IMG/VR virus record: IMGVR_UViG_3300043409_002517 | Span: 1-24,130 of that record | Direction: 5' to 3' (one strand) | DNA: 24,130 nucleotides | Origin: a virus | In this document: in pieces, positions 6,890-12,960 of the stretch | Position numbering within the stretch: the first letter of the stretch is position 1 | How the letters are laid out: each line of letters starts with the position of its first letter | The notes under the pieces: model-generated | Seen by the model: only the letters and a program-made list of their open reading frames with translations | Told to the model about the DNA's origin: nothing | The model's database searches: none | Translations under genes and position numbers: made by a program

Positions 6890-7125
6890 TACTTTAGAAA
6901 TAAGATATATGTTGAATAGGCGAACAAGGCCATTATACACACTTTTGCAATCAATGTCAATAGATAAAACAACTGAACACGGAAAAGATACAACACAACA
7001 AATAACAAAATAACAAAGACTAACTCAGTACCGTTAACCGAAGAATTTTCAACCTTCGTAATCGCTGGTTCTGCCGCAATCTTAATTTCTTCAATTGGTT
7101 TAACATCTTGTAAAATCAAAGGCAC
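6889..7125 (-). CDS. Small two-span membrane protein (78 residues)
   Basis: The GTG at 7125 is the start because GGAG lies 7 bases upstream and no ATG follows in frame before the membrane part. The first 30 residues are polar (KPIEEIKIAAEP); two hydrophobic segments then run to the end (about 34-48 and 52-76). It comes directly after the tmRNA terminator, so it probably needs read-through or its own promoter. No family was recognised; size and topology would also fit a holin, though it is not beside the hydrolase. Confidence 0.75.
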   Translation of the reverse strand: MPLILQDVKPIEEIKIAAEPAITKVENSSVNGTELVFVILLFVVLYLFRVQLFYLLTLIAKVCIMALFAYSTYILFLK

Positions 7126-7146
7126 AATATCACTCCATCATAATAT

Positions 7147-7181
7147 AAAAGGTTGGTTATTCTGTTACGAGGAAACCAACC
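7147..7181 (-). terminator. Intrinsic terminator of the tmRNA gene
   Basis: An 8-bp perfect stem GGTTGGTT/AACCAACC (7181-7174 with 7158-7151) with a 15-base loop is followed on the minus strand by TTTTATATT. It lies 18 bases after the tag stop codon. It may also serve as the last helix of the coding piece. Confidence 0.8.
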
Positions 7182-7198
7182 AAAACCCTAAGCGGCTG

Positions 7199-7231
7199 TT
7201 AGGCTGCTAATGCGAACTGTGAGTCGTTTGC
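7199..7231 (-). other. tmRNA proteolysis tag reading frame
   Basis: Resume codon GCA, then AAC GAC TCA CAG TTC GCA TTA GCA GCC TAA, encodes ANDSQFALAA. It follows GTAAAC, as in other tmRNAs. The AND start and the LAA end match bacterial SsrA tags; LAA is what ClpX recognises. The stop lies in the P5 hairpin, as in E. coli. Confidence 0.93.
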
Positions 7232-7428
7232 GTTTACTTTTTTTTCTTCTTTTTACATCGTTGCTGATGTGCTGTCCACTCTGTTACTTGTTGCCCTGTC
7301 GAAACTATGCACCCCCATCAGAAGCACACCCATTAGAGCCCATAAAATGGTTTCTTTCATCTAACACATGCACTTCTGGTGGAGGTGGGGGGATTCGCAC
7401 CCCCGTCCAGAACACTTTTTACTTTACT

Positions 7429-8106
7429 TCATACAGCAATATCACGCCAGTATTTATCAATAAATTGATTCAATTCTGGCAAATATTCTTTCTTGTCTTT
7501 CACAAATATCTGTGGCACTTCTTCTTCGGTTGCAATTGCTACCACAATCTTATTGATTGGTTTATTTGTAATCTCTCCAAACATCTCAGCATAAGCTGAA
7601 CATTGCATGAAGTAATTACGAATGTGACCTTCTTGTTTTTCCTTTGTAGAAGATTTGAAGTCAATTACCGACAACTCACCATCCCACTCCGCAATCAAGT
7701 CAACACGACCTGCCAATCTTAGACCATCACTATACAATGCCTGTTCAAGGCAGTATACATTACCAACATGTTTATCTAACTTAGGTCTCAATTGACCGAA
7801 CATCATTTTATCTAACGGCATTAGTGTCTGCCGCTTCATCTCAGTCAACTCACCAAGAATATACTTCTCACACAAGGTGTGTAATTGTGTGCCACGGCGA
7901 GAAGCACGACCTGCAATCTTATTTGCTTCTTCAGCACCAACTCTTTGTCGCCATTCCATAATTGCTTTCTTATTGTAAGAAGACAATACAGTAGTGACGG
8001 AAGGATATCTTGCACCATTTGGTGTTACATATTTTCTTCCAGATTCAGTTGTTTCAGCTTTTAAATCAAAGTCTAATTCAGGTAGTTTTATAAAGTTAAA
8101 GGTCAT
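7429..8106 (-). CDS. PD-(D/E)XK nuclease (RecB/Cas4/MGME1-like)
   Basis: The 225-residue protein has the single-domain exonuclease layout: YPSVTTVLSSYNKKAIMEW at 34-52, RGTQLH at 71-76 (the His often contacts metal), E121, then GRVDLIAEWDGELSVIDFKSS with D136, D149 and K151 as the PD-(D/E)XK core, and QCSAYAEMF as the helix that follows. Such proteins are common in T4-like marine phages and process DNA ends in recombination or repair. It has no iron-sulfur cysteines. It overlaps the upstream 103-residue gene by 4 bases (ATGA), and its stop is only a few bases from the tmRNA, so the two are probably cotranscribed. Confidence 0.88.
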   Translation of the reverse strand: MTFNFIKLPELDFDLKAETTESGRKYVTPNGARYPSVTTVLSSYNKKAIMEWRQRVGAEEANKIAGRASRRGTQLHTLCEKYILGELTEMKRQTLMPLDKMMFGQLRPKLDKHVGNVYCLEQALYSDGLRLAGRVDLIAEWDGELSVIDFKSSTKEKQEGHIRNYFMQCSAYAEMFGEITNKPINKIVVAIATEEEVPQIFVKDKKEYLPELNQFIDKYWRDIAV

Positions 8107-8414
8107 TTAATGTTTTTCGTTATCTTGTCAGTATACTTTTTGACAATCTCTCTTGTTTTCGCTTCTTTTGCTGACCTTTTGCCATGTTTATCTGCAACGG
8201 AACTATTTGGATGTTTCTCAGCAACTTTAGAAAGTACCTCTTTGAAACCATCTGGTACTTTTCCTGTTGTTGATACACTCGACACTAGCATTGGTGCAGA
8301 TACTACTGGTTGCATATGAGGATTGTTTATCAGAAATTCTTCTCTCTCTGCAATCTTCATAATTGTTTCAAAAATCTCATTAGTCTTTGTATCTAAAAAT
8401 TCATATGTTGGCAT
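8103..8414 (-). CDS. Conserved small phage protein (103 residues)
   Basis: It starts MPTYEFLDTKTNEIFE, like the N-terminus of FmdB-type zinc ribbon proteins, but has no cysteine, so the ribbon is absent. The middle has EREEFLINNPHMQPVVSAP and GFKEVLSKVAEKHP; the end is basic (TREIVKKYTDKITKNIK). I recall this family as frequent in T4-like marine phages. It overlaps both neighbours (4 and 14 bases). The role is unknown; the basic tail could touch nucleic acid. Confidence 0.85.
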   Translation of the reverse strand: MPTYEFLDTKTNEIFETIMKIAEREEFLINNPHMQPVVSAPMLVSSVSTTGKVPDGFKEVLSKVAEKHPNSSVADKHGKRSAKEAKTREIVKKYTDKITKNIK

Positions 8415-8952
8415 TATACCATCCTGGTGTGCTTCGTTTTTTCCATGACGCTAAATGCGTCTTGTTGTTTATATAGTAGTTACGATAGGACTTGATGGAA
8501 TCACCTGCAACTTTCACTTCGTCTGGCATCGCAGGAGTCGGTTCTGTAAAATCAATATGAATTTTAATATTACTTGGCAATATTTGCAAACGATTTACTA
8601 AACCATCTCTTTCACACTTATGAATTTTACCATAACGATATGTGTACTCTTTACACAATGCATCAAGCATAGTATACAACCAATAATAATTCATAGCTGA
8701 TTGTCTTGCCCAAACTGCTGACGGATGATGAATATGAGTAGCTTTATACAATGTATAATCACGACTATCTGCTAAAGTCCAGAATTTCTTTTTTCTTCCA
8801 GAAGCAGAAAGACCACTAAGTTCTACGCCATCAAGAACACGATGGGCAGTAGAAAGTAATTGAGCATATTCTAAAATCATTTTGACCACATGCTTATCGT
8901 TATGCATTTCTGCACACTTAGTCACATCATGGTCTAGATAAAAAATATTCAT
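8401..8952 (-). CDS. Conserved phage protein with DKHVVKM motif (183 residues)
   Basis: It begins MNIFYLDHDVTKCAEMHNDKHVVKMILEYAQLLSTAHR, then has THIHHPSAVWARQSAMNYYW, YRYGKIH and AMPDEVKV, ending in SWKKRSTPGWY (each given in part). Many His, Asp and Tyr residues are in well-spaced motifs, as in an enzyme or metal protein. As I recall, the family is common in marine phages and has no assigned activity. It overlaps its neighbours by 4 and 14 bases. Confidence 0.85.
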   Translation of the reverse strand: MNIFYLDHDVTKCAEMHNDKHVVKMILEYAQLLSTAHRVLDGVELSGLSASGRKKKFWTLADSRDYTLYKATHIHHPSAVWARQSAMNYYWLYTMLDALCKEYTYRYGKIHKCERDGLVNRLQILPSNIKIHIDFTEPTPAMPDEVKVAGDSIKSYRNYYINNKTHLASWKKRSTPGWYNANI

Positions 8953-9251
8953 GGTAGTTCACGGTCAGTCATTTGCTTTTTTTTCTTCATGCCGCCTTTG
9001 TGTTTCTTTTTAATTTTCTCAATTTCTTCTTTATCGTCATCTTCTAAAACAGCTTGCCATAGACTCTCAAAATCATTTCGCAATTCGTTATGAATATCAC
9101 TTAAAGAACCTTCAACATACCACAAAGCATTACGAACATCTTCTTCGCTACTTTCTTCTGCACCAGATGCCAATACACTAAACAAAGACCGCATTGTTTC
9201 AAGGCGGATAATTTGTGTCTCTAATCTATTTAATTCTGACCAATGTTTCAT
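8949..9251 (-). CDS. Coiled-coil-like small protein with basic tail (100 residues)
   Basis: The start is the ATG at 9251, which shares its A with the upstream TAA stop; GGAG lies 9 bases before. The in-frame TTG two codons earlier is less likely. The protein is helical throughout: SELNRLETQIIRLETMRSLF, an acidic stretch (EESSEEDVRN, EDDDKEEIEK), then KIKKKHKGGMKKKKQ. It could be a scaffold or nucleic acid binder. A good sigma70-type promoter sits 25 bases upstream, so it may head its own transcript. Confidence 0.8.
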   Translation of the reverse strand: MKHWSELNRLETQIIRLETMRSLFSVLASGAEESSEEDVRNALWYVEGSLSDIHNELRNDFESLWQAVLEDDDKEEIEKIKKKHKGGMKKKKQMTDRELP

Positions 9252-9436
9252 TACCAATCTCCGTTATCTATCCATATTCTAACAGTTAAAAACAAGAATG
9301 TCAAGCTGTAAGTGTGTTCTGCCGAACCCCACTCAGTATTTGTTTCATTCCTAAACCAAGGGAAAACTTTCCAATGTAGTGGGTTTAATTGGAAGATTAT
9401 ACTTGCACCACTATATCTTAGGTAACCTTTTATCAT
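9251..9436 (-). CDS. Conserved small phage protein (61 residues)
   Basis: The protein has FQLNPLHWKVFPWFRNET and TYSLTFLFLTVRIWIDNGDW, which I recall as a widespread short phage family with the same tryptophans. One weak hydrophobic stretch (SLTFLFLTVRI) may be a strand rather than a membrane span. It overlaps the lipoprotein gene by 4 bases. A promoter-like element lies inside its 3' end. Function unknown. Confidence 0.82.
   Translation of the reverse strand: MIKGYLRYSGASIIFQLNPLHWKVFPWFRNETNTEWGSAEHTYSLTFLFLTVRIWIDNGDW
9276..9304 (-). promoter_or_regulatory. Possible sigma70-type promoter
   Basis: TTGACA, a 17-base spacer and TAGAAT lie inside the 61-residue gene, with the -10 ending 25 bases before the start of the 100-residue coiled-coil gene, which has GGAG in between. 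Because it is within a conserved coding segment, chance cannot be excluded. Confidence 0.5.
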
Positions 9437-10086
9437 TGTACAGGCCTTTCATCAATTCTAACATCAGCACTATCGATTCTTGGTTGAGGTTCAACTCTTG
9501 TAATCTCAACTCTCTCTGGATTAGTTTCTTTTTCTAACTCACGAAAAGATTTAGATGCCGACAATTTGGTTTCTAATTGGCGATTTCGTTTGATTTCTGC
9601 CATCAACAATTTGTTGGTATCATCTACAGAATATCGCAATTGTATCCATGCTCTGTAACCTTCTTTTTCATGTTCAATTTTGAAATTAGTCTTTTGAATG
9701 CCGACTAAATTCACTTTGTTCACAATCAATTTTGTAGTACGGTCAATCTCACGCATTACACTAGAATCTTCACCGACTTCTGCTGCATAATCTTTCATCA
9801 TCGCACTAACATGTGACGAGAAATTAGAAGCAAGATTTCGTTTAGCAGATAATGTTGCTTTATCAACAGCAAACTGCATATCTTTAGAATACTCAGATGC
9901 AACAGCATACAAAGCACCGTCTGTATTCTTTTCAGTATACCAAGAAGGATATTTTACTTCTTCACCAGCTTTCGGTGACGATGCAAATGGACTTTTACTT
10001 TCAAGTTCCACACCACCTTGATATTTCATACTACCACAAGCAGTTAGTGCTAAGACTAACGGCAACATAACAAAAGACTTTTTCAT
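9433..10086 (-). CDS. LPP20-family-like lipoprotein
   Basis: The 217-residue protein has a lipoprotein signal: MKKSF, a hydrophobic core and lipobox LTAC with C17, so it should be lipid-anchored; Gly-Ser after the Cys favours the outer membrane. The mature part has KYPSWYTEK, GALYAVASEYSKDMQFAVDKA and AKRNLASNFSSHVSAM, the pattern of LPP20-type envelope lipoproteins. A C-terminal 50-residue extension is polar and Glu/Arg-rich. It follows directly after a secreted protein on the same strand, and the two may work together. Bacterial envelope proteins like this are unexpected in a T4-like core; superinfection exclusion, envelope change or lysis are possible roles. Confidence 0.8.
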   Translation of the reverse strand: MKKSFVMLPLVLALTACGSMKYQGGVELESKSPFASSPKAGEEVKYPSWYTEKNTDGALYAVASEYSKDMQFAVDKATLSAKRNLASNFSSHVSAMMKDYAAEVGEDSSVMREIDRTTKLIVNKVNLVGIQKTNFKIEHEKEGYRAWIQLRYSVDDTNKLLMAEIKRNRQLETKLSASKSFRELEKETNPERVEITRVEPQPRIDSADVRIDERPVQ

Positions 10087-10098
10087 TTTAATTCCCTA

Positions 10099-10824
10099 TC
10101 ACTTTACAATATTAACATAACGATTTACAACTTTGCGACCTTGGTATGGTATAGAATACACTAGACTTTGCATTTCATTTTGTGAATAACTAGTCTTCAT
10201 ATCAACCACACTTTCGGTAAACAAAAACATTATCATTTCTTTAGACTGTTGTTGCCCATGAGGCAAAACTGCAATGATTTTATTAGTATGGGTAGATGGT
10301 ATCACAAATTCGTTGTTCTGTGAGGCAATCTTCACCGAGTAAATCTTCGAATAAACACCACCATAAAAATTAAATACGGTCAAATAACCTGTTCGATTAG
10401 ATGTGCCTTTAAATTTAACTTCATCTCTTTCCCGTAAATTAAAGAAGTCTTCATTTAGGGAAATATTGATTGTGTTCTTTATCTTCTGTACATCAGCAAC
10501 AACAGAAACAATACAGGATGTATATCCTGGATTCTCTATTGTTTTTACATTCTTTGAAATTATGGTTTTGATTTCACCTTTAATTTCATTGAAGGTATTC
10601 TTCTGCATATCACAAGATTCATTTTGACATGTTTCATAAGCAAATGATTCAATCTGCTCGCCAACATATCTTGTTATAGCATGTTCTTTCGCTTTCTCTT
10701 CAGCGGCTTGACATGCAAAGTTTTGTGTGGTATCTGGACCATACCGATACTCACCAACACCAAGAGTTTCTTTGGCATTGGCGAATAGTGGTATCATCAA
10801 CAAACATAACAAAGTTTTTTTCAT
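10099..10824 (-). CDS. Secreted DUF4384-like protein
   Basis: The 241-residue protein has a clear signal peptide (MKKTLLCLLMIPLFANA, cut after A17). Residues 18-110 resemble the start of FlgT/LPP20-like domains: GVGEYRYG, then ACQAAEEKAKEHAITRYVGE and a cysteine pair (TCQNESC). The second half (from about 125) has LRERDEVKFKGTSNRTGYLT, FNFYG, EFVIPS and IIAVLPHG, which fits the DUF4384 pattern of surface or scaffold proteins. It lies 12 bases before the lipoprotein gene, and its ATG shares a base with the upstream stop (TAATG). The family match is by eye and moderate. Confidence 0.7.
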   Translation of the reverse strand: MKKTLLCLLMIPLFANAKETLGVGEYRYGPDTTQNFACQAAEEKAKEHAITRYVGEQIESFAYETCQNESCDMQKNTFNEIKGEIKTIISKNVKTIENPGYTSCIVSVVADVQKIKNTINISLNEDFFNLRERDEVKFKGTSNRTGYLTVFNFYGGVYSKIYSVKIASQNNEFVIPSTHTNKIIAVLPHGQQQSKEMIMFLFTESVVDMKTSYSQNEMQSLVYSIPYQGRKVVNRYVNIVK

Positions 10825-11039
10825 TAATAAACTACAGCACGATGAACAATAATATTTGAATTACTTTTAGCGCCAGTCGGACTTATTGGTCGACAAACGG
10901 CATTGTATTTCGAATCAACTTGCTGAAAAGCAGAAATGACTGTCTCTCGCTTATTCAAGCAATTATCTAATGATTCAAATCTTTCAAATACTGTGAAGTT
11001 ATTAGAAGATACAACCCAAATCACTAGCGCCCAATTCAT
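10824..11039 (-). CDS. Small secreted or membrane-anchored protein (71 residues)
   Basis: It starts with a short hydrophobic segment (NWALVIWVV), then a polar region with two cysteines about 20 residues apart (LDNCLNK and AVCRPI) that could pair outside the cytoplasm. The layout of a short leader and F-x-S-x2-x-C recalls many small exported phage proteins. It overlaps its upstream neighbour by 4 bases and its downstream one by 1, so it is translated with the secreted and lipoprotein genes and may share their compartment. Confidence 0.75.
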   Translation of the reverse strand: MNWALVIWVVSSNNFTVFERFESLDNCLNKRETVISAFQQVDSKYNAVCRPISPTGAKSNSNIIVHRAVVY

Positions 11040-11401
11040 GCTGTTATCCAGTATTCATTTTCTTTATAACGAATAGATTCACTACCGTCATATTCATCAA
11101 TTTCGAATTCAGTACCGATTGGCATCCATTCGATAACTAAATCTTCAGCACCACCAAAGTAACCTTCGGGACAAAGTTGTTCTGCTCTTGCAACAATTTG
11201 TGTTTCAATTTGGTCACGAGCACCTTCATCGAATTGGCTTGCATGTTTCTGTTTTACCAAATCAACTAAGATTGGATCAAACAACAAAGCAGTAGCATCA
11301 TTCAATTCAGGAAATCGACCCTGATTCCAAGTATACCAACCTGCACCAAATCCAGGTGAATAGATTACTGCAACTTGACCATTCTCAATCACTTTTTCCA
11401 T
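11036..11401 (-). CDS. Conserved phage protein (121 residues)
   Basis: The start is the ATG at 11401 (MEKVIENGQVAVIYSPGFG) because GAGAAGG precedes it; a longer in-frame reading upstream runs through a GC-richer stretch unlike coding. Conserved-looking segments are GFGAGWYTWN, ALLFDP, CPEGYFGGAEDLVIEW and EIDEYDGSESI. I recall this family from many phages of this type without a known function. It is soluble and acidic. Confidence 0.87.
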   Translation of the reverse strand: MEKVIENGQVAVIYSPGFGAGWYTWNQGRFPELNDATALLFDPILVDLVKQKHASQFDEGARDQIETQIVARAEQLCPEGYFGGAEDLVIEWMPIGTEFEIDEYDGSESIRYKENEYWITA

Positions 11402-11562
11402 AATATAATCCTTCTCAATAAAAAAAGCTTTCTCTCTGCGGTGGTAATTGTAGTCTGTAGTAACACCCACCGACCTTCCACCCACTTCCCGACCAGAGAG
11501 AATTCTCGCATTGCCAGCGCCAGTTCGGTATGACTGGAACCACCCTTGAGTAACGAACTCAC
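11389..11562 (-). CDS. Possible small ORF (57 codons) in a GC-richer stretch
   Basis: A GTG at 11562 with AGGAAG six bases before opens a frame reading SSLLKGGSSHTELALAM, then GKWVEGRWVLLQ and TTAERKLFLL, ending over the start of the next gene. The composition (Trp, Leu, charged) looks protein-like, but the codons are GC-ending unlike the neighbours, and two other frames are also open here. It could be a real small protein, a remnant, or a chance frame over a structured RNA. Confidence 0.35.
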   Translation of the reverse strand: MSSLLKGGSSHTELALAMREFSLVGKWVEGRWVLLQTTITTAERKLFLLRRIILWKK

Positions 11563-11593
11563 TTCACTTCCTACGGGTCATAGTAGCCAAGCG
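11463..11593 (-). other. GC-richer intergenic stretch with hairpins and G-tracts
   Basis: In minus orientation the stretch holds TGAGT/ACTCA and CCAGT/ACTGG hairpins, the palindrome GAGAATTCTC, and then a run of short G-tracts (GGTCGGG, GTGGGTGG, GGTCGGTGGG). No tRNA cloverleaf could be fitted. It may be a structured RNA or the body of the small ORF described above. No promoter was seen. Confidence 0.4.
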
Positions 11594-11887
11594 TTACCTT
11601 GACGGGTTCGGTTCATCTACAAAAATGGTTGACCAAGTCCTTAACTTTTTCAATTTCATTTCTGCAGCTGATTCTAAATTTGATTCACTTACAATTTTCT
11701 TATCGATAAGTAAACCAATCATACACGCTAAATCACCCAACTCTTCTTCAAGTCGTTGGAGATTATTCCTATCTTCATTTGGATGTTGTGCATCAAATCC
11801 AAATCTAAAAATCTTTGATATTGCCTGAATTACTTCTGCACATTCTTCTTGTGCAATCAACAAAATTTCTCGGTCTCGATTATTCAT
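11594..11887 (-). CDS. MazG-like nucleoside triphosphate pyrophosphohydrolase
   Basis: The 97-residue protein is one all-alpha NTP-PPase domain. QEECAEVIQAISK gives the EExxE metal motif (E14, E15, E18), and RLEEELGDLACMIGLL gives ExxD (E49, D52). These enzymes hydrolyse (d)NTPs to monophosphates and pyrophosphate with Mg2+. In phages they may clean the nucleotide pool or lower alarmone signals. It lies between two GC-richer stretches, and its ATG has only a weak AAAGAA upstream. The substrate cannot be told. Confidence 0.87.
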   Translation of the reverse strand: MNNRDREILLIAQEECAEVIQAISKIFRFGFDAQHPNEDRNNLQRLEEELGDLACMIGLLIDKKIVSESNLESAAEMKLKKLRTWSTIFVDEPNPSR

Positions 11888-12032
11888 TTATTCTTTCAAA
11901 GATGCTAAGGGGCACGCTGGATGTCTCCCGACATTCGCTGTTGTTTGAGAGTGAGCGGAATTCGCCTATATGAGACTTACTGCACGATCCATTTTTAAGA
12001 TTCATAGAATCCGGCATCTGACTGACAGCTCG
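11880..12032 (-). CDS. Possible small ORF (50 codons) upstream of MazG
   Basis: The frame opens at an ATG near 12032 (MRAVSQMPDS), with GGGGGAG some 12 bases upstream, and overlaps the MazG start by 8 bases. Segments SCSKSHIGEF, SNNSECRE and SSVPLSIFER hold two Cys and many Ser. Codons such as CGG, CCC and GTG are unlike the neighbours. The ORF may be real and coupled to MazG, or the stretch may be non-coding. No family was recognised. Confidence 0.35.
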   Translation of the reverse strand, partial: RAVSQMPDSMNLKNGSCSKSHIGEFRSLSNNSECRETSSVPLSIFERINE

Positions 12033-12067
12033 CATAAATTCTCGCAACTCCCCCATTAGCAAATTAC

Positions 12068-12487
12068 TTAGGCGGTAACTTCTGTTACCGTCATTTCTTC
12101 TGCAACGGGTACCGAAACTTCTTTCTTCACCTCTGTTGCACCCAAATCTTTCAACTTAGTCACAGCACCAGTTTGTTTCAGGTACTCTTTAACCTTAGAG
12201 TTTGCAATAAGGTCATTAGGATTGAGCAACTGATAACCAGCAACTTTGCGACCATCTTTCACAACTTTAATTGTGCCATTCATTTTTGTTTTAATCGCCC
12301 ACATGTAAGTGGACAATTTATACATTTGAATTTGGTCGCCTAAGAGAGCTTCAATCTCATCTCTGGTTACAATCTTACCCGAAATCATCACGGTCACAAG
12401 TTTTTGTGTGTGATTCAATCGTACTGTTTTCACCTTAGGGGTCTTAGGTGTCTTTACTGCTTTCGCAACTACTTTGGACTTTGCCAT
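12068..12487 (-). CDS. Small basic protein, N-terminal Lys-rich (139 residues)
   Basis: The start is the ATG at 12487 (MAKSKVVAKAV), preceded by GGAG at 6 bases; upstream in-frame residues fall in the promoter. The first 30 residues are Lys, Pro, Thr and Val-rich (KTPKTPKVKTVRLNHTQK), like a DNA-binding tail. The middle (VTVMISGKIVTRDEIEALLG) and YKLSTYMWAIKTKMNG look like a small winged-helix or swapped-hairpin fold; VVKDGRKVAGYQLLN follows. It has its own strong early promoter, so a DNA-binding or regulatory role early in infection is plausible. No named family was recognised. Confidence 0.82.
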   Translation of the reverse strand: MAKSKVVAKAVKTPKTPKVKTVRLNHTQKLVTVMISGKIVTRDEIEALLGDQIQMYKLSTYMWAIKTKMNGTIKVVKDGRKVAGYQLLNPNDLIANSKVKEYLKQTGAVTKLKDLGATEVKKEVSVPVAEEMTVTEVTA

Positions 12488-12518
12488 TTGTTTCTCCATT
12501 ATCAATTTAAGAACTTCA

Positions 12519-12547
12519 AGTATAACACATATTGGCGATTTTGTCAA
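12519..12547 (-). promoter_or_regulatory. Strong sigma70-type early promoter
   Basis: TTGACA and TATACT are spaced by exactly 17 bases. The -10 ends 32 bases before the ATG of the 139-residue basic protein. A GGCGAT/ATCGCC inverted repeat (12534-12539, 12553-12558) overlaps the -35 and could be an operator. A stem-loop lies immediately upstream. Confidence 0.88.
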
Positions 12548-12570
12548 GAGGCATCGCCGATGTTTGCCTC
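12548..12570 (-). terminator. Stem-loop directly upstream of the early promoter
   Basis: GAGGCA and TGCCTC form a 6-bp stem that starts inside the stop codon of the 129-residue gene and abuts the TTGACA. There is no T-run, so termination would be partial at best. Stem-loop plus early promoter is the layout of PeSL cassettes of T4-type phages. Confidence 0.55.
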
Positions 12571-12958
12571 ATTCAGTCACCTTGTCGTAACAAAATGACA
12601 TAAATTTATCATAAGAACCTTTGAAAATCACTTCTGTAGGATTCTTCACAATCACCATACCATCATAAACATGGTACTCATACTCTTGCCAGCATGCTTG
12701 GTCTAATTCAACTGGATAGATATAAAATCCACCAGGTGATTGTTTGAAATTAGCAATCATCTGAGCCGCCAAGCAACCCATACCATTTGCAAAACTGAAC
12801 AACTCTGGTTTACCAGGCATTCCATTGCCCATTTCTATTTGGGTTAAGAATTCTGCCAACTCAACACCATGACCACTTGGATAACCATCGAACTGGCGGT
12901 ACATACAAACGATTGGTGTATCTTCAACATACACATAGGTTAAACATCTAGTTCCCAT
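12569..12958 (-). CDS. Conserved phage protein MGTRCLT family (129 residues)
   Basis: It starts MGTRCLTYVYVEDTPIVCMY, then RQFDGYPSGHGVELAEFL, NGMPGKPELFSFANGMGCLA, and YPVELDQACWQEYEYHVYDG. The arrangement of early Cys, RQFDGYP and a later YxYxV is, as I recall, a common uncharacterised phage family. It is soluble, with six cysteines. Its stop codon is part of the downstream stem-loop. It lies 2 bases after the 63-residue gene on the same strand. Confidence 0.87.
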   Translation of the reverse strand: MGTRCLTYVYVEDTPIVCMYRQFDGYPSGHGVELAEFLTQIEMGNGMPGKPELFSFANGMGCLAAQMIANFKQSPGGFYIYPVELDQACWQEYEYHVYDGMVIVKNPTEVIFKGSYDKFMSFCYDKVTE

Positions 12959-12960
12959 TT

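Larger units (their letters stand above)
7147..7425 (-). ncRNA. ssrA: Circularly permuted (two-piece type) tmRNA
   Basis: In the transcribed direction the 3' half comes first. GAC (7407-7405), a T arm (five G, loop TGCGAAT, five C, 7404-7388), acceptor strand CACCTCC (7387-7381), discriminator A and encoded CCA (7379-7377). After 60 intervening bases comes the 5' half: acceptor strand GGGGGTG (7316-7310), the signature GTTTCGACAGGG (7305-7294), a hairpin ACATC/GATGT, GTAAAAAG and the tag frame. The acceptor strands pair over 7 bp with G3-U70, the alanine identity pair. The intervening RNA forms a 9-bp helix (7376-7368 with 7329-7321, three wobbles) to be processed away. P5 is CCTAA/TTAGG around the tag stop. 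tmRNA frees stalled ribosomes and tags nascent proteins. The exact 5' end and P2 were not resolved. Odd: the T loop has TGC for the usual TTC. Confidence 0.93.

Noticed and set aside
7210-7599. Plus-strand frame of 129 codons
   Set aside because: It is antisense to the tmRNA; GGGGGIRTPV is the usual translation of a reversed T arm and acceptor end. The rest runs antisense to the nuclease gene.
11402-11485. Longer start for the 121-residue protein
   Set aside because: The extra 28 residues run through the GC-richer stretch; the ATG at 11401 has a good GAGAAGG and fits the family start.
11463-11593. tRNA gene
   Set aside because: No acceptor pairing, no TTCGA-type T loop and no anticodon arm could be fitted on either strand.
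11501-12046. Shared 10-mer AATTCTCGCA in the two GC-richer stretches
   Set aside because: A 10-base match between two places is expected by chance in 24 kb; no longer alignment follows.
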